Part shown: positions 1 to 8,828 of the stretch, in pieces | Layout of the letters: each line of letters begins with the position of its first letter | Numbering within the stretch: the stretch's first letter is position 1 | Assembly (NCBI RefSeq): GCF_022370755.2 | Contig: NZ_CP092364.2 | Location: 5,518,001-5,582,000 of the forward strand | Source of the DNA: Mycolicibacterium goodii | Lineage (GTDB): Bacteria; Actinomycetota; Actinomycetes; Mycobacteriales; Mycobacteriaceae | DNA: 64,000 nt | Direction of reading: 5' to 3' | Notes under the pieces: generated by a model | What the model saw: the letters and a program-made list of their open reading frames with translations, nothing else | Told to the model about the DNA's origin: nothing | Databases searched by the model: none | Translations under genes and position numbers: made by a program

Positions 1-2
1 TC

Positions 3-1427
3 GCGATGTCGACGGCAATCGCTCTGTCCCACGACATGTTCGACGCCGCGCTGCTGCTCGGGGTGTGCGACAAGATCGTGCCGGGCATGCTCATCGGGGC
101 GCTGAGCTTCGGCCACCTGCCCGCGGTCTTCATCCCGGCGGGCCCGATGGCGTCGGGGCTGCCCAACGGTGAGAAGGCCCGCATCCGGCAGATGTACGCC
201 GAAGGCAAGGTGGGGCGTGAGGCGCTCCTCGACGCCGAGGCCGCGTCGTATCACGGCCGTGGCACCTGCACCTTCTACGGCACCGCGAACTCCAACCAGC
301 TGCTGATGGAGGCGATGGGCCTGCATCTGCCCGGTTCGAGCCTGGTGCCGCCGGACACCCCGCTGCGCGAGGCGCTGACCGCAGCGGCGGGTGCCCGGGC
401 CGCCGAGATCACCGCACTCGGCGACGCCTACACCCCCGTCGGCGCGGTGGTCGACGAACGCGCCGTGGTCAACGGCGCCGTCGCACTGCTCGCCACGGGA
501 GGGTCGACCAACCACACCATGCACCTGGTCGCAATCGCCCGCGCCGCCGGAATCATCCTGACGTGGAACGACATCGCCGATCTCTCGGCCGTCGTGCCCC
601 TGCTCGCGCGGATCTATCCCAACGGCAAAGCCGACGTCAACCACTTCCAGGCCGCCGGCGGCATGGGCTATTTGGTCCGGTCCCTTCTCGACGCCGGTCT
701 GATGCACGAGGACGTGGCGACCGTCGCCGGTCCGGGACTGCGCCGCTACACCACCGAACCGTTCCTCGACGACGGGTCGCTGCGCTGGCGCGAGGGTGTG
801 CAAGCCAGCCTGGACACCACCGTGCTGCGCGGCGTCGGCGACCCGTTCGCCCCCGACGGCGGGCTCAAGACGCTGACCGGCAACCTCGGCACGAGTGTCA
901 TCAAGACCTCCGCGGTCGACGACGACCACCGCACGGTGGTCGCGCCTGCGGCCGTGTTCGACAGCCAGGAGGCGTTTCTCGAGGCGTTCGCGGCAGGCGA
1001 ACTCGACCGCGACTTCGTCGGCGTGGTCCGCTACCAGGGACCCCAGGCACTCGGCATGCCCGAACTGCACAAGCTGACCCCCGCGTTGGGGGTGCTGCAG
1101 GACCGCGGGTTCAACGTGGCGCTGGTGACCGACGGGCGGATGTCGGGTGCCTCCGGCAAGGTGCCCGCGGCCATCCACGTCACACCCGAAGCCGCCGCGG
1201 GCGGCCCGCTCTCACGGGTGCGCGACGGTGACATGATCACCGTCGACGCCGTCACCGGCACGTTGTCGGTCGACGTCGACGGCGAGGACCTGGCCGCCCG
1301 GCCACCCACCGGGCAGGCCCCGACCTGCGACGAGTGGGTCGGAACCGGCAGGGAGCTTTTTGCCAGCATGCGTGCCGTCGTCGGCCCGGCCGACCAGGGC
1401 GCCACGATCTTCAGGAGTGCCGTATGA
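3..1427 (+). CDS. edd: 6-phosphogluconate dehydratase, 5'-truncated
   Basis: Edd dehydrates 6-phosphogluconate to 2-keto-3-deoxy-6-phosphogluconate (KDPG), the first dedicated step of the Entner-Doudoroff pathway; the family is a cytosolic [4Fe-4S] IlvD/Edd dehydratase. The frame is open to the left edge, so about 130 N-terminal residues of the usual ~600 lie outside; the ATG at position 6 is internal. Family landmarks visible are [45 protein letters not shown] and, near the end, [14 protein letters not shown]. The stop codon overlaps the eda start (ATGA), so the two are translationally coupled. Identification rests on strong remembered similarity to E. coli Edd rather than IlvD. Confidence 0.95.
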   Translation, partial: AMSTAIALSHDMFDAALLLGVCDKIVPGMLIGALSFGHLPAVFIPAGPMASGLPNGEKARIRQMYAEGKVGREALLDAEAASYHGRGTCTFYGTANSNQLLMEAMGLHLPGSSLVPPDTPLREALTAAAGARAAEITALGDAYTPVGAVVDERAVVNGAVALLATGGSTNHTMHLVAIARAAGIILTWNDIADLSAVVPLLARIYPNGKADVNHFQAAGGMGYLVRSLLDAGLMHEDVATVAGPGLRRYTTEPFLDDGSLRWREGVQASLDTTVLRGVGDPFAPDGGLKTLTGNLGTSVIKTSAVDDDHRTVVAPAAVFDSQEAFLEAFAAGELDRDFVGVVRYQGPQALGMPELHKLTPALGVLQDRGFNVALVTDGRMSGASGKVPAAIHVTPEAAAGGPLSRVRDGDMITVDAVTGTLSVDVDGEDLAARPPTGQAPTCDEWVGTGRELFASMRAVVGPADQGATIFRSAV

Positions 1428-2050
1428 CCCTGCTCGACATCGTCCCCGTCATCCCCGTCGTCGTCGTGCGCGATGCCGCGCACGCGGTGCCGATCGCCAA
1501 GGCGCTCGTCGAGGGTGGACTGCCGGTGATCGAATTGACGCTGCGCACCCCGGCGGCGCTCGAAGCCATCAAACGGATCGCCGAAGAGGTACCCGAGATC
1601 ACGGTCGGTGCGGGCACCATCGTCGACACGGCGCAACCCAAGCAGGCCGCGGCCAACGGCGCCCAGTTCCTGGTCTCGCCGGGCAGCACTCCCGCGCTGC
1701 GAGCGGCCATGCGCGACAGCGGGTTACCGCACCTGCCCGGGGTGTCCACGGTGTCGGAGGTCCTCACCCTGCTCGAGGAGGGGTACACCGAGCTGAAGTT
1801 CTTCCCGGCCGAACCGGCGGGCGGCGCAGCCTATCTGCGCGCCATCCACTCGCCCGTGCCCGCGGCACGGTTCTGCCCCACCGGTGGGATCACGCCGGCC
1901 AACATGGGCGACTATCTGGCGAGCCCGAACGTCGGGTGCGTGGGTGGCAGTTGGCTGACACCCGCCGACGTGGTCGCACGGCAGGACTGGGCGGCCGTGG
2001 CGCAGCTCGCCGAAACCGCGCGGTCGACCGCGGTCAGACCAGCCCGTTGA
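1424..2050 (+). CDS. eda: KDPG aldolase
   Basis: Eda cleaves KDPG into pyruvate and glyceraldehyde 3-phosphate, completing the Entner-Doudoroff pathway begun by edd. The protein has 208 residues, the usual size for this class I (Schiff-base) aldolase. Glu37 in VIELTLRT is the expected general base and Lys125 in ELKFFPAE the Schiff-base lysine; the phosphate-binding CPTGGI and GGSWL loops follow. I chose the ATG at 1424 because AGGAG sits 6 bases upstream and it overlaps the edd stop; a longer in-frame reading to 1334 has no family similarity. The last 17 bases overlap the convergent glycosyltransferase gene. Confidence 0.95.
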   Translation: MTLLDIVPVIPVVVVRDAAHAVPIAKALVEGGLPVIELTLRTPAALEAIKRIAEEVPEITVGAGTIVDTAQPKQAAANGAQFLVSPGSTPALRAAMRDSGLPHLPGVSTVSEVLTLLEEGYTELKFFPAEPAGGAAYLRAIHSPVPAARFCPTGGITPANMGDYLASPNVGCVGGSWLTPADVVARQDWAAVAQLAETARSTAVRPAR

Positions 2051-3209
2051 GGTAGCGGCCCGCGCGCACCGATTCGAGCACGGTGCGCATCGCGTCGGCG
2101 CTCTGCGCCCAGGAGAACTCGTCGCTGCGGGCCTGCGCCTTGGCGCCCAGTTGCGTGCGCAGCACCGGATCGGACACCAGCTGCCGCAGCCCGGCGACCA
2201 ACCCGTCGCGGTCGTCGACCAGCACACCGGTGACCCCGTCGACGACCGAATCCGTCAGGCCGCCCGACGCGCGGTACCCGATCGTGGGAACGGCGTGCTG
2301 CGCGGCCTCGGTGACCGCAAGACCCCAGCCCTCCTTGCGGGACGGCAGCACATGCACCCAACTCCGTTGCAGAACACGGTGTTTGGTGTCCTCGTCGACA
2401 TGACCGTGGAACGTGACCGCATCGGTGATGCCCAGGAGTTCGGCGTGCTCGACCAGACGTTCGCGCCACCAGCCGTCCCCGAGGATGTCCAGGTGCACAT
2501 CGGGCACGTCGGCGCGCAGCCGCGCGACGGCTTCCAGCGCGTCCTCGATCTGCTTGTGCGGCACCAGCCGTGACAGGACCACCAGTCGCGGTGTCTCCGA
2601 CCGCGGCAGCTCCAGTGTGGCCGCGGGCGCCTCGTCGAGTCCGTTGCGTACCACCGCGATACGCCGCGAATCCACGCCGAGTTCGTTGAGATCGCGGGCC
2701 GAGGGCAGCGACACCGTGACGTACTGGTTGCGGCGGTGCAGCCGCGGCGACAGCCACGACTCGACGAACCAGCCGATACGCCCCATCACGGGACCCGCCA
2801 CCGGCCACAGCTCGCGGTGGCAGTGGTGTACGAGCACCGCGACGCGCCTGCCGAACGCGAGACGGGCAAGGAACGGGAGCCCGTTCTGGGTGTCGACCAC
2901 CACATCCGGCCGCGCCCGGCGAAGCGGTCCCAGCCCGATACGCGCGAGCACCATGGCCAGCCCCGCCCAGATGTAGACGGTGTAGGGTCCGCCACCGCGG
3001 CTGATACGCACGCCGTCGATCACCTCGGTGCGCGCCGAGCCCGGGTACCGCGCGGTCCGCAGCGTGACGTTCACCCCGCGGTCGGCGAGGCAGGCGCCGA
3101 TGCGCTGCACGTACGCCTCGCTGCCGCCACCCTGCGGGTGGCCGGTGTCGCGCCAGCAGAGCAGCAGCACGCTCCGCACGTGCGGGGCAGACTCAGACCG
3201 GGCAGACAT
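2034..3209 (-). CDS. GT4-type glycosyltransferase (Rv0225-like)
   Basis: This is a 391-residue group 1 (GT-B fold) glycosyltransferase. The N-terminal half holds the GGSEAYV loop, as in acceptor-side domains. The C-terminal half has VVLSRLVPHKQIEDAL, LDILGDGWW and the PSRKEGWGLAVTEAAQ motif that binds the nucleotide-sugar donor. Donor and acceptor are unknown. It resembles M. tuberculosis Rv0225, which also sits beside the methyltransferase and aldehyde dehydrogenase found next here. The start is fixed by a -10 element (TACTCT) 7 bases before the ATG, so the mRNA is probably leaderless; the open frame upstream is antisense to the methyltransferase. Its 3' end overlaps eda by 17 bp. Confidence 0.85.
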   Translation of the reverse strand: MSARSESAPHVRSVLLLCWRDTGHPQGGGSEAYVQRIGACLADRGVNVTLRTARYPGSARTEVIDGVRISRGGGPYTVYIWAGLAMVLARIGLGPLRRARPDVVVDTQNGLPFLARLAFGRRVAVLVHHCHRELWPVAGPVMGRIGWFVESWLSPRLHRRNQYVTVSLPSARDLNELGVDSRRIAVVRNGLDEAPAATLELPRSETPRLVVLSRLVPHKQIEDALEAVARLRADVPDVHLDILGDGWWRERLVEHAELLGITDAVTFHGHVDEDTKHRVLQRSWVHVLPSRKEGWGLAVTEAAQHAVPTIGYRASGGLTDSVVDGVTGVLVDDRDGLVAGLRQLVSDPVLRTQLGAKAQARSDEFSWAQSADAMRTVLESVRAGRYLNGLV

Positions 3210-3216
3210 CGAATCG

Positions 3217-3236
3217 AGAGTACCGGTGAGTAGGTT
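3217..3236. promoter_or_regulatory. Divergent leaderless promoter pair
   Basis: Only 33 bp separate the glycosyltransferase and methyltransferase starts. On the minus strand TACTCT (3222-3217) is followed by 7 bases and ATG; on the plus strand TAGGTT (3231-3236) is followed by 6 bases and GTG. Both fit the mycobacterial TANNNT -10 element with transcription starting at the initiation codon. No Shine-Dalgarno sequence is visible for either gene. This is a motif reading, not a mapped start. Confidence 0.6.
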
Positions 3237-3242
3237 GAGCGG

Positions 3243-4007
3243 GTGAATCCCACCGACCGCTTCGCCGGCCGGGCGACGCTCCGCCGGTCGGTGCGCCTGC
3301 TGTCCCAATTCCGCTTCGAGCAGTCCGATCCGGCCCGGTTCTACGGAGCGCTCGCGGACGACACCGTCGCGATGGTGGCCGATCTGTGGACCGGTGTGAC
3401 AGATACCTCGCCCGCCGACCGCACCGTGCTCGACGTGGGCGGCGGGCCCGGCTACTTCGCCTCGGCATTCCACGAAGCCGGTATGCGCTACGTGGGCGTC
3501 GAACCCGATCCTCGCGAGATGCACGCAGGTCCCGCGGGTGCGCCCGGCACGGGGATGTTCGTCCGGGCCTCCGGGATGGCGCTGCCGTTCGCCGATGGGA
3601 CCGTCGACATCTGCCTGTCGTCGAACGTCGCCGAGCACGTGCGCCACCCGTGGCGGCTGGGCAACGAGATGCTGCGGGTGACCCGCCCCGGCGGCCTCGC
3701 GGTGCTGTCCTACACGGTGTGGCTCGGTCCGTTCGGCGGCCACGAGATGGGACCGACGCACTATCTGGGCGGCGCACGGGCCGCCGAGCGCTACACGCGC
3801 AAGCACGGACACCGACCCAAGAATGACTACGGATCGTCGTTGTTCGCGGTGTCGGCGGCCGACGGCTTGCAGTGGGCACGCTCCACCGGCAGTCTCGTCG
3901 CCGCATTCCCCCGCTACCACCCGCGATGGGCCTGGTGGATGACGTCGGTGCCAGGTTTCCGAGAATTCGCCGTGAGCAATCTGGTGCTGGTTCTCTCACC
4001 CCGGTAA
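3243..4007 (+). CDS. SAM-dependent methyltransferase (Rv0224c-like)
   Basis: A 254-residue class I methyltransferase. The SAM-binding glycine motif VLDVGGGPGYF lies near residues 62-72, followed by an acidic VGVEPD loop and the motif III-like region TRPGGLAVLSY. The substrate is unknown. It is divergent from the glycosyltransferase, an arrangement shared with M. tuberculosis Rv0224c/Rv0225, which suggests both modify the same glycan or lipid. The GTG start is chosen because it lies 6 bases after a TAGGTT -10 element and follows the divergent gene immediately. The C-terminus (SNLVLVLSPR) is typical of the mycobacterial orthologue group. Confidence 0.85.
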   Translation: MNPTDRFAGRATLRRSVRLLSQFRFEQSDPARFYGALADDTVAMVADLWTGVTDTSPADRTVLDVGGGPGYFASAFHEAGMRYVGVEPDPREMHAGPAGAPGTGMFVRASGMALPFADGTVDICLSSNVAEHVRHPWRLGNEMLRVTRPGGLAVLSYTVWLGPFGGHEMGPTHYLGGARAAERYTRKHGHRPKNDYGSSLFAVSAADGLQWARSTGSLVAAFPRYHPRWAWWMTSVPGFREFAVSNLVLVLSPR

Positions 4008-4017
4008 CCTCCCCAAT

Positions 4018-4031
4018 TGGAACAGGTTCTC
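4018..4031 (+). promoter_or_regulatory. KstR-like box, 13/14 match
   Basis: The sequence TGGAACAGGTTCTC fits the KstR consensus TNNAACNNGTTNNA except for its last base. It sits 19-32 bases upstream of the -10 element of the aldehyde dehydrogenase gene, where a repressor would block the -35 region. From memory, the M. tuberculosis orthologue Rv0223c was listed in the KstR (cholesterol catabolism) regulon. Confidence 0.5.
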
Positions 4032-4049
4032 GTTTCACCCGGAAGTGAG

Positions 4050-4055
4050 TAGTGT
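4050..4055 (+). promoter_or_regulatory. -10 element of aldehyde dehydrogenase gene
   Basis: TAGTGT fits TANNNT and is followed by 7 bases and the ATG at 4063. This argues for a leaderless mRNA and for that ATG over the in-frame GTG codons at 4045 and 4054. Confidence 0.5.
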
Positions 4056-4062
4056 GACCGCC

Positions 4063-5547
4063 ATGACACAGACTGCAACGGCCGCGACCGCGGCCACGAC
4101 GAACTGGGACAAGCTGTTCATCGGCGGCCAGTGGGTCGAGCCTGCGACGTCGGAGATCATCGAGGTCTTCTCGCCCGCGACCGGTGAGAAGGTGGGGCAG
4201 GCCCCGCTGGCCACCAAGGCCGACGTCGACGCGGCCTGCGCCGCCGCCCGCAAGGCCTTCGACGAGGGTCCGTGGCCGCGCATGACGCCGCACGAGCGAC
4301 AGGCCGTGCTGGCCAAGGCGACCGCGCTGATCGAGGAGAGCGCCGACGAGTTCAAGCGGCTGCTCAAGCTCGAGACCGGCCAGCCGCAGACCATCGTCGA
4401 CATGATGCAGTACGGCGCGGCCATGTCGACGCTGCAGTTCTACGCCTCGGCCGCCGACAAGTTCGCGTGGAAGGACATCCGCGACGGCATCTACGGCCAG
4501 ACCCTGGTGGTCAAGGAGCCCGTCGGCGTCGTCGGCGCCGTCGTCGCGTGGAACGTCCCGTTCTTCCTCGCGGCCAACAAGCTGGGTCCGGCGCTGCTCG
4601 CGGGGTGCACGATCGTGCTCAAGCCGGCCGCAGAGACGCCGCTGACCACCAACCTGATGGCGCAGAAGTTCCTGGAGGCGGGCCTGCCCGAGGGGGTGCT
4701 TTCGGTGGTCCCCGGCGGTCCGGAGACGGGCCGCGCGCTGACCGACAACCCGGCACTCGACAAGTTCACGTTCACCGGTTCCAGCGCCGTGGGCAAGGAG
4801 ATCGGCAAGATCGCGGCCGAGAAGCTCAAGCCCTGCACGCTCGAACTCGGCGGCAAGTCCGCGGCGATCATCCTGGAGGACGCCGACCTCGATTCGACGC
4901 TGCCGATGCTGCTGTTCTCGGGCCTGATGAACTCCGGGCAGGCGTGCGTCGGCCAGACCCGCATCCTCGCGCCGCGCTCGCGCTACGACGAGGTCGTGGA
5001 GAAGGTCGCCGCCGGCGTGGCCGCGATGCAGGTCGGTCTGCCCGAGGACCCGGCGGCGATGGTGGGTCCGCTGATCAGCGAGAAGCAGCGCGAACGCGTC
5101 GAGGGCTACATCAAGAAGGGCATCGAGGAAGGTGCACGCCTGGTCACCGGCGGCGGCCGCCCCGAGGGCCTGGATTCCGGCTGGTTCGTCCAGCCCACGG
5201 TGTTCGCCGACGTCGACAACTCGATGACGATCGCGCAGGAGGAGATCTTCGGGCCGGTGCTCGTGGTGATCCCCTACGAGGACGAGGACGACGCCGTGCG
5301 CATCGCCAACGACTCCGTCTACGGCCTGGCCGGTTCGGTGTACACCACCGACTTCGCCAAGGGCGTCGAGATCGCACAGAAGGTCCGCACCGGCACCTAC
5401 GGCATCAACATGTACGCGTTCGACCCGGGCGCCCCGTTCGGCGGGTACAAGAACTCCGGCATCGGCCGCGAGTGCGGGCCCGAGGGCATCGCCGGCTACT
5501 GCGAGTCCAAGAGCGTGCTCCTGCCGTTCGGCTACACGCCCGAGTGA
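4063..5547 (+). CDS. NAD(P)-dependent aldehyde dehydrogenase (Rv0223c-like)
   Basis: A 494-residue classical aldehyde dehydrogenase that would oxidise an aldehyde to its acid. The cofactor loop FTFTGSSAVGK is followed by the general base Glu261 in LELGGKS and the nucleophile Cys295 in SGQACVGQTR; the EEIFGPVL and PFGGYKNSGIGRE motifs near the end are also present. The physiological substrate is unknown. The KstR-like box just upstream hints at a role in sterol or side-chain catabolism. The gene is monocistronic and ends at a large palindrome shared with the convergent reductase gene. Confidence 0.9.
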   Translation: MTQTATAATAATTNWDKLFIGGQWVEPATSEIIEVFSPATGEKVGQAPLATKADVDAACAAARKAFDEGPWPRMTPHERQAVLAKATALIEESADEFKRLLKLETGQPQTIVDMMQYGAAMSTLQFYASAADKFAWKDIRDGIYGQTLVVKEPVGVVGAVVAWNVPFFLAANKLGPALLAGCTIVLKPAAETPLTTNLMAQKFLEAGLPEGVLSVVPGGPETGRALTDNPALDKFTFTGSSAVGKEIGKIAAEKLKPCTLELGGKSAAIILEDADLDSTLPMLLFSGLMNSGQACVGQTRILAPRSRYDEVVEKVAAGVAAMQVGLPEDPAAMVGPLISEKQRERVEGYIKKGIEEGARLVTGGGRPEGLDSGWFVQPTVFADVDNSMTIAQEEIFGPVLVVIPYEDEDDAVRIANDSVYGLAGSVYTTDFAKGVEIAQKVRTGTYGINMYAFDPGAPFGGYKNSGIGRECGPEGIAGYCESKSVLLPFGYTPE

Positions 5548-5557
5548 TCTCCTGCCG

Positions 5558-5638
5558 GATTCCCTCTCGCGAGCAGACACAAAATTGCCCTTTTTCCCCG
5601 GAAATTGGGCAATTTTGCGTCTGCTCGCGAGGGGAATC
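5558..5638. terminator. Long intergenic palindrome, family A, copy 1
   Basis: Two arms of about 32 bases (5558-5590 and 5607-5638) pair with one mismatch and a one-base indel around a 16-base loop. The core reads CGCGAGCAGACACAAAATTG on the left and its near-complement on the right. It fills the gap between two convergent genes and its right arm reaches the stop codon of the reductase gene. A second copy of the core is at 14957-15016. A bidirectional transcription terminator is the simplest reading. Confidence 0.7.
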
Positions 5639-6165
5639 TAGGTGTGCAGGATCGGGCGCTTCCAGTGGGCGCAGACGAAGTCGCCGTTGCGGGCACACTC
5701 GGCGAGCACCCACTCCGAACGCATGGGCAGCACCCGCGAACCGGCGCCGAGCGTGCACGGTGCGTAGCTGACGATGATCTCGTCGATCAGGTCGGCCGCG
5801 GCGAACTGCGCGGCGACATTGCCGCCGCCGACCACCCACACATCCTTACCGTCCGCGGCCGCAACGAGTTTCGGATGCAGTTCGGTGACCTCGCCGGAGA
5901 AAACCTCTATGGGATGGCTCGCAGCGGCGATCTCGGGACGATGGGTGAGCACCCAGGCGGGCTGATCGTAGGACCAATCGCCGTGTTCGACCACCCACTC
6001 GTAGGTGCTCGCACCCATGACGAGTGCCCCGATGGTCTCGATGAACTGCTCGTAGCCGAACGGTCCGTCGGGTGTGATATCGCGTGACGTGAGCCAGTCG
6101 AGACTCTCGTTCTCGTCGACGATGTAGCCGTCGAGACTCGAAGCGGTGTAGTAGACGGTCTTCAC
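5638..6165 (-). CDS. RibD C-terminal / DHFR-like reductase
   Basis: A 175-residue protein of the RibD_C/dihydrofolate-reductase-like fold, starting YYTASSLDGYI, the usual N-terminus of stand-alone members. VMGASTYEWV and DVWVVGGGNVAAQFAAADLIDE form the expected NADPH-binding core. Such proteins are predicted pyridine-nucleotide reductases; the substrate is not known and riboflavin synthesis is not implied, since the deaminase domain is absent. It lies 3 bases downstream of the AraC-type regulator gene and is almost certainly co-transcribed with it. Confidence 0.85.
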   Translation of the reverse strand: MKTVYYTASSLDGYIVDENESLDWLTSRDITPDGPFGYEQFIETIGALVMGASTYEWVVEHGDWSYDQPAWVLTHRPEIAAASHPIEVFSGEVTELHPKLVAAADGKDVWVVGGGNVAAQFAAADLIDEIIVSYAPCTLGAGSRVLPMRSEWVLAECARNGDFVCAHWKRPILHT

Positions 6166-6168
6166 GAT

Positions 6169-7089
6169 TCAGTCCCTTCTCATCCATTCCAGGGGATCGC
6201 CACGGTCGGGGTCGATTCCGTGACGGGAGAGCATTGCGCGCGCGAGCCCACGCCGGTGCGCCGAGTAGGTCAGCACGTGCGCGACGATGCCGTACAGCTG
6301 AAACGACTCCGGCGGGTCACACAGCGCGTCGATCACCGTGTCGCCGAGCCGCCCGGCCGCGGAGTACTCCGATATGACTGTGGTCCAGCGGTTTCCGATC
6401 ACCTCGTGGTGCGCCGCCAACTCATGCGGCGAGGCGTTGCACGTGGTGTCGCGCGACGGGAAGTCGCGGCCCTCGATGGTGGCCAGCCACACTTCCTTGG
6501 TCCACACGATCGCGGCGAGGACCGCGGCGACGCTCGGTTCGGGACCATCCCAGTCCAGCACCGTCTGTCCCGGTGAAACCTCTTCGCGCCACTGTGTTTC
6601 CGTGAGCGCGGACGCCTGCTCGATGAGGTAGGCCGTATCGGCGATGTCGTGCACGAGCATGAACTGCGCGATGTCGGGTCCGCCTGCGGCCGCTCTGCCG
6701 TCGCACCACAGCGACTGCGGTGGATGGAAGTGCACACCGTTGGGAGCGGGCAACCGGAAACCGACGTCCGTGGCGCGCGACGGAGGCACCCCGAAGGCAC
6801 GACGGAACGCGCGGGAGAACACCTCCGGCGACGACCATCCCTCTGCCGCAGCGACTTCCGCGACGCCCGCACCCTGGCGTAGCCGCCACGCCGCGCGTTC
6901 GAGCATGATGCGCCGCCGCAGCGCGGCGGGCGGTTCGCCGGTGAGCCTGCGCACCTCACGCGAGAAGTGGAACTCCGAGGCGTAGCTGTTGCGCGCCATG
7001 TCGCCCACCCCGTCGTTCTCCGAGTCTACGACGGCGTCGAGCAGTTCACGCAGCCGGTCGCGCCCGTTCGGTTCCACACTCACGTTCAC
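6169..7089 (-). CDS. AraC-type regulator fused to a DinB-like domain
   Basis: A 306-residue fusion. Residues about 10-105 form an AraC/XylS helix-turn-helix region (ASEFHFSREVRRLTGEPP, then WSSPEVFSRAFRRAFGVPP). Residues about 130-300 look like a DinB/YfiT-type four-helix bundle (AAHHEVIGNRW and HVLTYSAHRRGLAR supply candidate metal-binding histidines). The helical domain may sense a ligand or act as a thiol-dependent enzyme; neither is shown. The GTG start is uncertain, since in-frame GTG codons lie 2 and 4 codons downstream. It is the first gene of a two-gene unit with the reductase. AGTCA-GGACA-TGACT, an inverted repeat at 7111-7125, lies just upstream and could be its operator. Confidence 0.8.
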   Translation of the reverse strand: MNVSVEPNGRDRLRELLDAVVDSENDGVGDMARNSYASEFHFSREVRRLTGEPPAALRRRIMLERAAWRLRQGAGVAEVAAAEGWSSPEVFSRAFRRAFGVPPSRATDVGFRLPAPNGVHFHPPQSLWCDGRAAAGGPDIAQFMLVHDIADTAYLIEQASALTETQWREEVSPGQTVLDWDGPEPSVAAVLAAIVWTKEVWLATIEGRDFPSRDTTCNASPHELAAHHEVIGNRWTTVISEYSAAGRLGDTVIDALCDPPESFQLYGIVAHVLTYSAHRRGLARAMLSRHGIDPDRGDPLEWMRRD

Positions 7090-7148
7090 CGAGTATGGTC
7101 GGCGCGCTGGAGTCAGGACATGACTTTTCTTGCTGAGGTCCGTCGGTC

Positions 7149-7979
7149 TCAGCTGTCGAGGACCGCGGCGATGCGGGCCTCGACATCCACATCGGCCACG
7201 TCGGCCAGGTTGATGCCGAAAGTGTCGGCCAACGCATCGAGCACCTGTGCGGCGGTGTCGAACCGGATCCGCTCGGTGTCACCGGGGCGGTGGATCGCCA
7301 GGTTGCGGCCCCTGAGGTTGTGGCGTGCCTCGTCGGTGACCACGGCCGCGGTGAGCCCGGTGACGAAGTGTGAACCCGGATGGGTTGAGACGTACCAGCT
7401 TCCGACCTCGAGATCGATGCGTGGACGCGGCGCGGTGGTGAACGTGTACAGCGGCTGCCATTCGCCGCGGATCTGGGCCGCGAGCACGTGGTCGTCGCCC
7501 TCGCGGGTGAGCCGATAGGGCTCGTGCCGGGTCTGTTGCACCGGGCCGGCCTCGAGCCGGATCGGTGAGGTCAGCGTCTGACCGCCGAAACCCACGTCGA
7601 CCAGGTACCGGCCATCGACGCCCGGCACCGTCACCGACAGCACATTGTGGGTCTGGGCGGGCAGCGGTGCGTCTGCGGGCCGCATCCACACCACGCGCCC
7701 GGCCAACCGGTCCACACCGAAACCGATCTCTTCGAGCACGTACCCGAGCAGGCCGTTGTGCTCGTAGCAATAACCACCGCGGCGGCGGCCCACCAGTTTG
7801 GCCATGAGCGCCTCGGCGCTGAGGTCGGCCACGGGGATGCCGAGCACCGGGTCGAGGTTCTCGAACGGGATCGACCGGTTGTGCGCCGCGACGATCGCAC
7901 TCAGCGTGTCGAGGTCGGCACGGACGGGTCCGTCGAAACCGATTCGCGTGAGGTAACCGCTCAGATCCATGTCCGCCAT
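7149..7979 (-). CDS. nat: Arylamine N-acetyltransferase
   Basis: NAT transfers the acetyl group of acetyl-CoA to arylamines and hydrazines, isoniazid included, by a ping-pong mechanism. The 276-residue protein carries the full catalytic triad: Cys71 in RRGGYCYEHN, His111 in AQTHNV and Asp128 in YLVDVGFGG. It is very similar to the M. smegmatis enzyme but with many substitutions, which is one reason to assign the window to a near relative. In M. tuberculosis nat sits with cholesterol-catabolism genes; here its neighbours are unrelated. A possible -35-like TTGACC lies about 25 bases upstream of the start. Confidence 0.95.
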   Translation of the reverse strand: MADMDLSGYLTRIGFDGPVRADLDTLSAIVAAHNRSIPFENLDPVLGIPVADLSAEALMAKLVGRRRGGYCYEHNGLLGYVLEEIGFGVDRLAGRVVWMRPADAPLPAQTHNVLSVTVPGVDGRYLVDVGFGGQTLTSPIRLEAGPVQQTRHEPYRLTREGDDHVLAAQIRGEWQPLYTFTTAPRPRIDLEVGSWYVSTHPGSHFVTGLTAAVVTDEARHNLRGRNLAIHRPGDTERIRFDTAAQVLDALADTFGINLADVADVDVEARIAAVLDS

Positions 7980-8140
7980 CGTCCAACCTCGACCGCACTT
8001 CAGGTCAAATCAGAGCCCTCACCGTGAGCAGGCATCGACGACCGTACAACGCGACCGGGACGTGCACCCGAACGCGGGTACCCAGGGAGGCACAGACCGC
8101 AGCAGACGGACCCGAAGAGGGGCCCGGAGAAGGAGTGGTG

Positions 8141-8677
8141 ATGACTCATCGGGTGTTGACCGTCGGTCACTCGACCCGCGAGTTCGGCGAGCTGGTCGAG
8201 ATACTGCGCGCGTACGACGTCACCGAACTGGTCGACGTGCGCTCGTTCCCTGCGTCGAGGAAGTTCCCGCAATGGAACAAGGCGGCCATCATCGACAACC
8301 TGCCCTCCGACATCGGCTATCGGTGGCTGCCGAACCTGGGCGGCCGCAGGCACACCCCGACCGGCACGCCGAGCGTGAACACCGCGTGGCGGGTCAAGGC
8401 GTTCCGCGATTACGCCGACTACATGCAGACCCCGGAATTCGCCAAGGGCCTCGGCGAACTGATCGAGCTGTCCCGGCGCCACCGGCCGGTGATCATGTGC
8501 AGCGAGGCCGTGCCGTGGCGGTGTCACCGCCGGTTGATCACCGATGCCCTGATCGTGGCGGGTGTCGAGGTCACCCACATCATGTCGGCCACCGCCAGCC
8601 GGCCGGCCACCTTGAACGACAGCGCCAGAATCGCGGACGGAACGCTGATCTACCCGCAGACCCGGGCACCCGCCTGA
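8141..8677 (+). CDS. DUF488 family protein
   Basis: A 178-residue DUF488 protein. The characteristic features are the N-terminal TVGHSTREFGELVEIL, the acidic LVDVRSFPAS segment and the cysteine-rich VIMCSEAVPWRCHRRLI motif, which may bind metal or act redox-wise. No biochemical role is established for the family. The ATG at 8141 is favoured because GGAGAAGGAG lies 5 bases upstream; a reading from 8024 adds a low-complexity stretch with no family similarity. The gene stands alone, followed by a 150-bp gap that carries the promoter of the next operon. Confidence 0.8.
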   Translation: MTHRVLTVGHSTREFGELVEILRAYDVTELVDVRSFPASRKFPQWNKAAIIDNLPSDIGYRWLPNLGGRRHTPTGTPSVNTAWRVKAFRDYADYMQTPEFAKGLGELIELSRRHRPVIMCSEAVPWRCHRRLITDALIVAGVEVTHIMSATASRPATLNDSARIADGTLIYPQTRAPA

Positions 8678-8782
8678 CCTCATTGCCGGCCACACGAGGG
8701 GTGATTCTGCAACGATTGGCTGCAGCCATCCGGCACCGGGGCCGAACCGGGAAGCGAATGAGTTTCCCACCGTCGACCTGGG

Positions 8783-8788
8783 TACACT
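8783..8788 (+). promoter_or_regulatory. -10 element of the acyltransferase-fadD12-lipO operon
   Basis: TACACT fits TANNNT about 40 bases before the first start codon. A transcription start around 8795 would place the KstR-like box at 8797-8810 across the initial transcribed bases. Confidence 0.45.
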
Positions 8789-8796
8789 GGCAAAAA

Positions 8797-8810
8797 TAGA
8801 ACACGTTTCA
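8797..8810 (+). promoter_or_regulatory. KstR consensus box
   Basis: TAGAACACGTTTCA matches TNNAACNNGTTNNA at every fixed position. It lies 18 bases upstream of the GTG of the lysophospholipid acyltransferase gene and just downstream of a TACACT -10 element, a position suited to repression by KstR, the TetR-type regulator of sterol catabolism. Confidence 0.65.
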
Positions 8811-8828
8811 TTCCACCTAGGGGGATCT

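Noticed and set aside
1334..1423. Upstream extension of eda
   Set aside because: Runs inside edd in another frame; the ATG at 1424 has a ribosome-binding site and matches the family N-terminus.
3193..5580. 795-codon minus-strand open frame
   Set aside because: Antisense to the methyltransferase and aldehyde dehydrogenase; Arg/Asp/Gly-rich composition and no family motif, as expected for shadows in GC-rich DNA.
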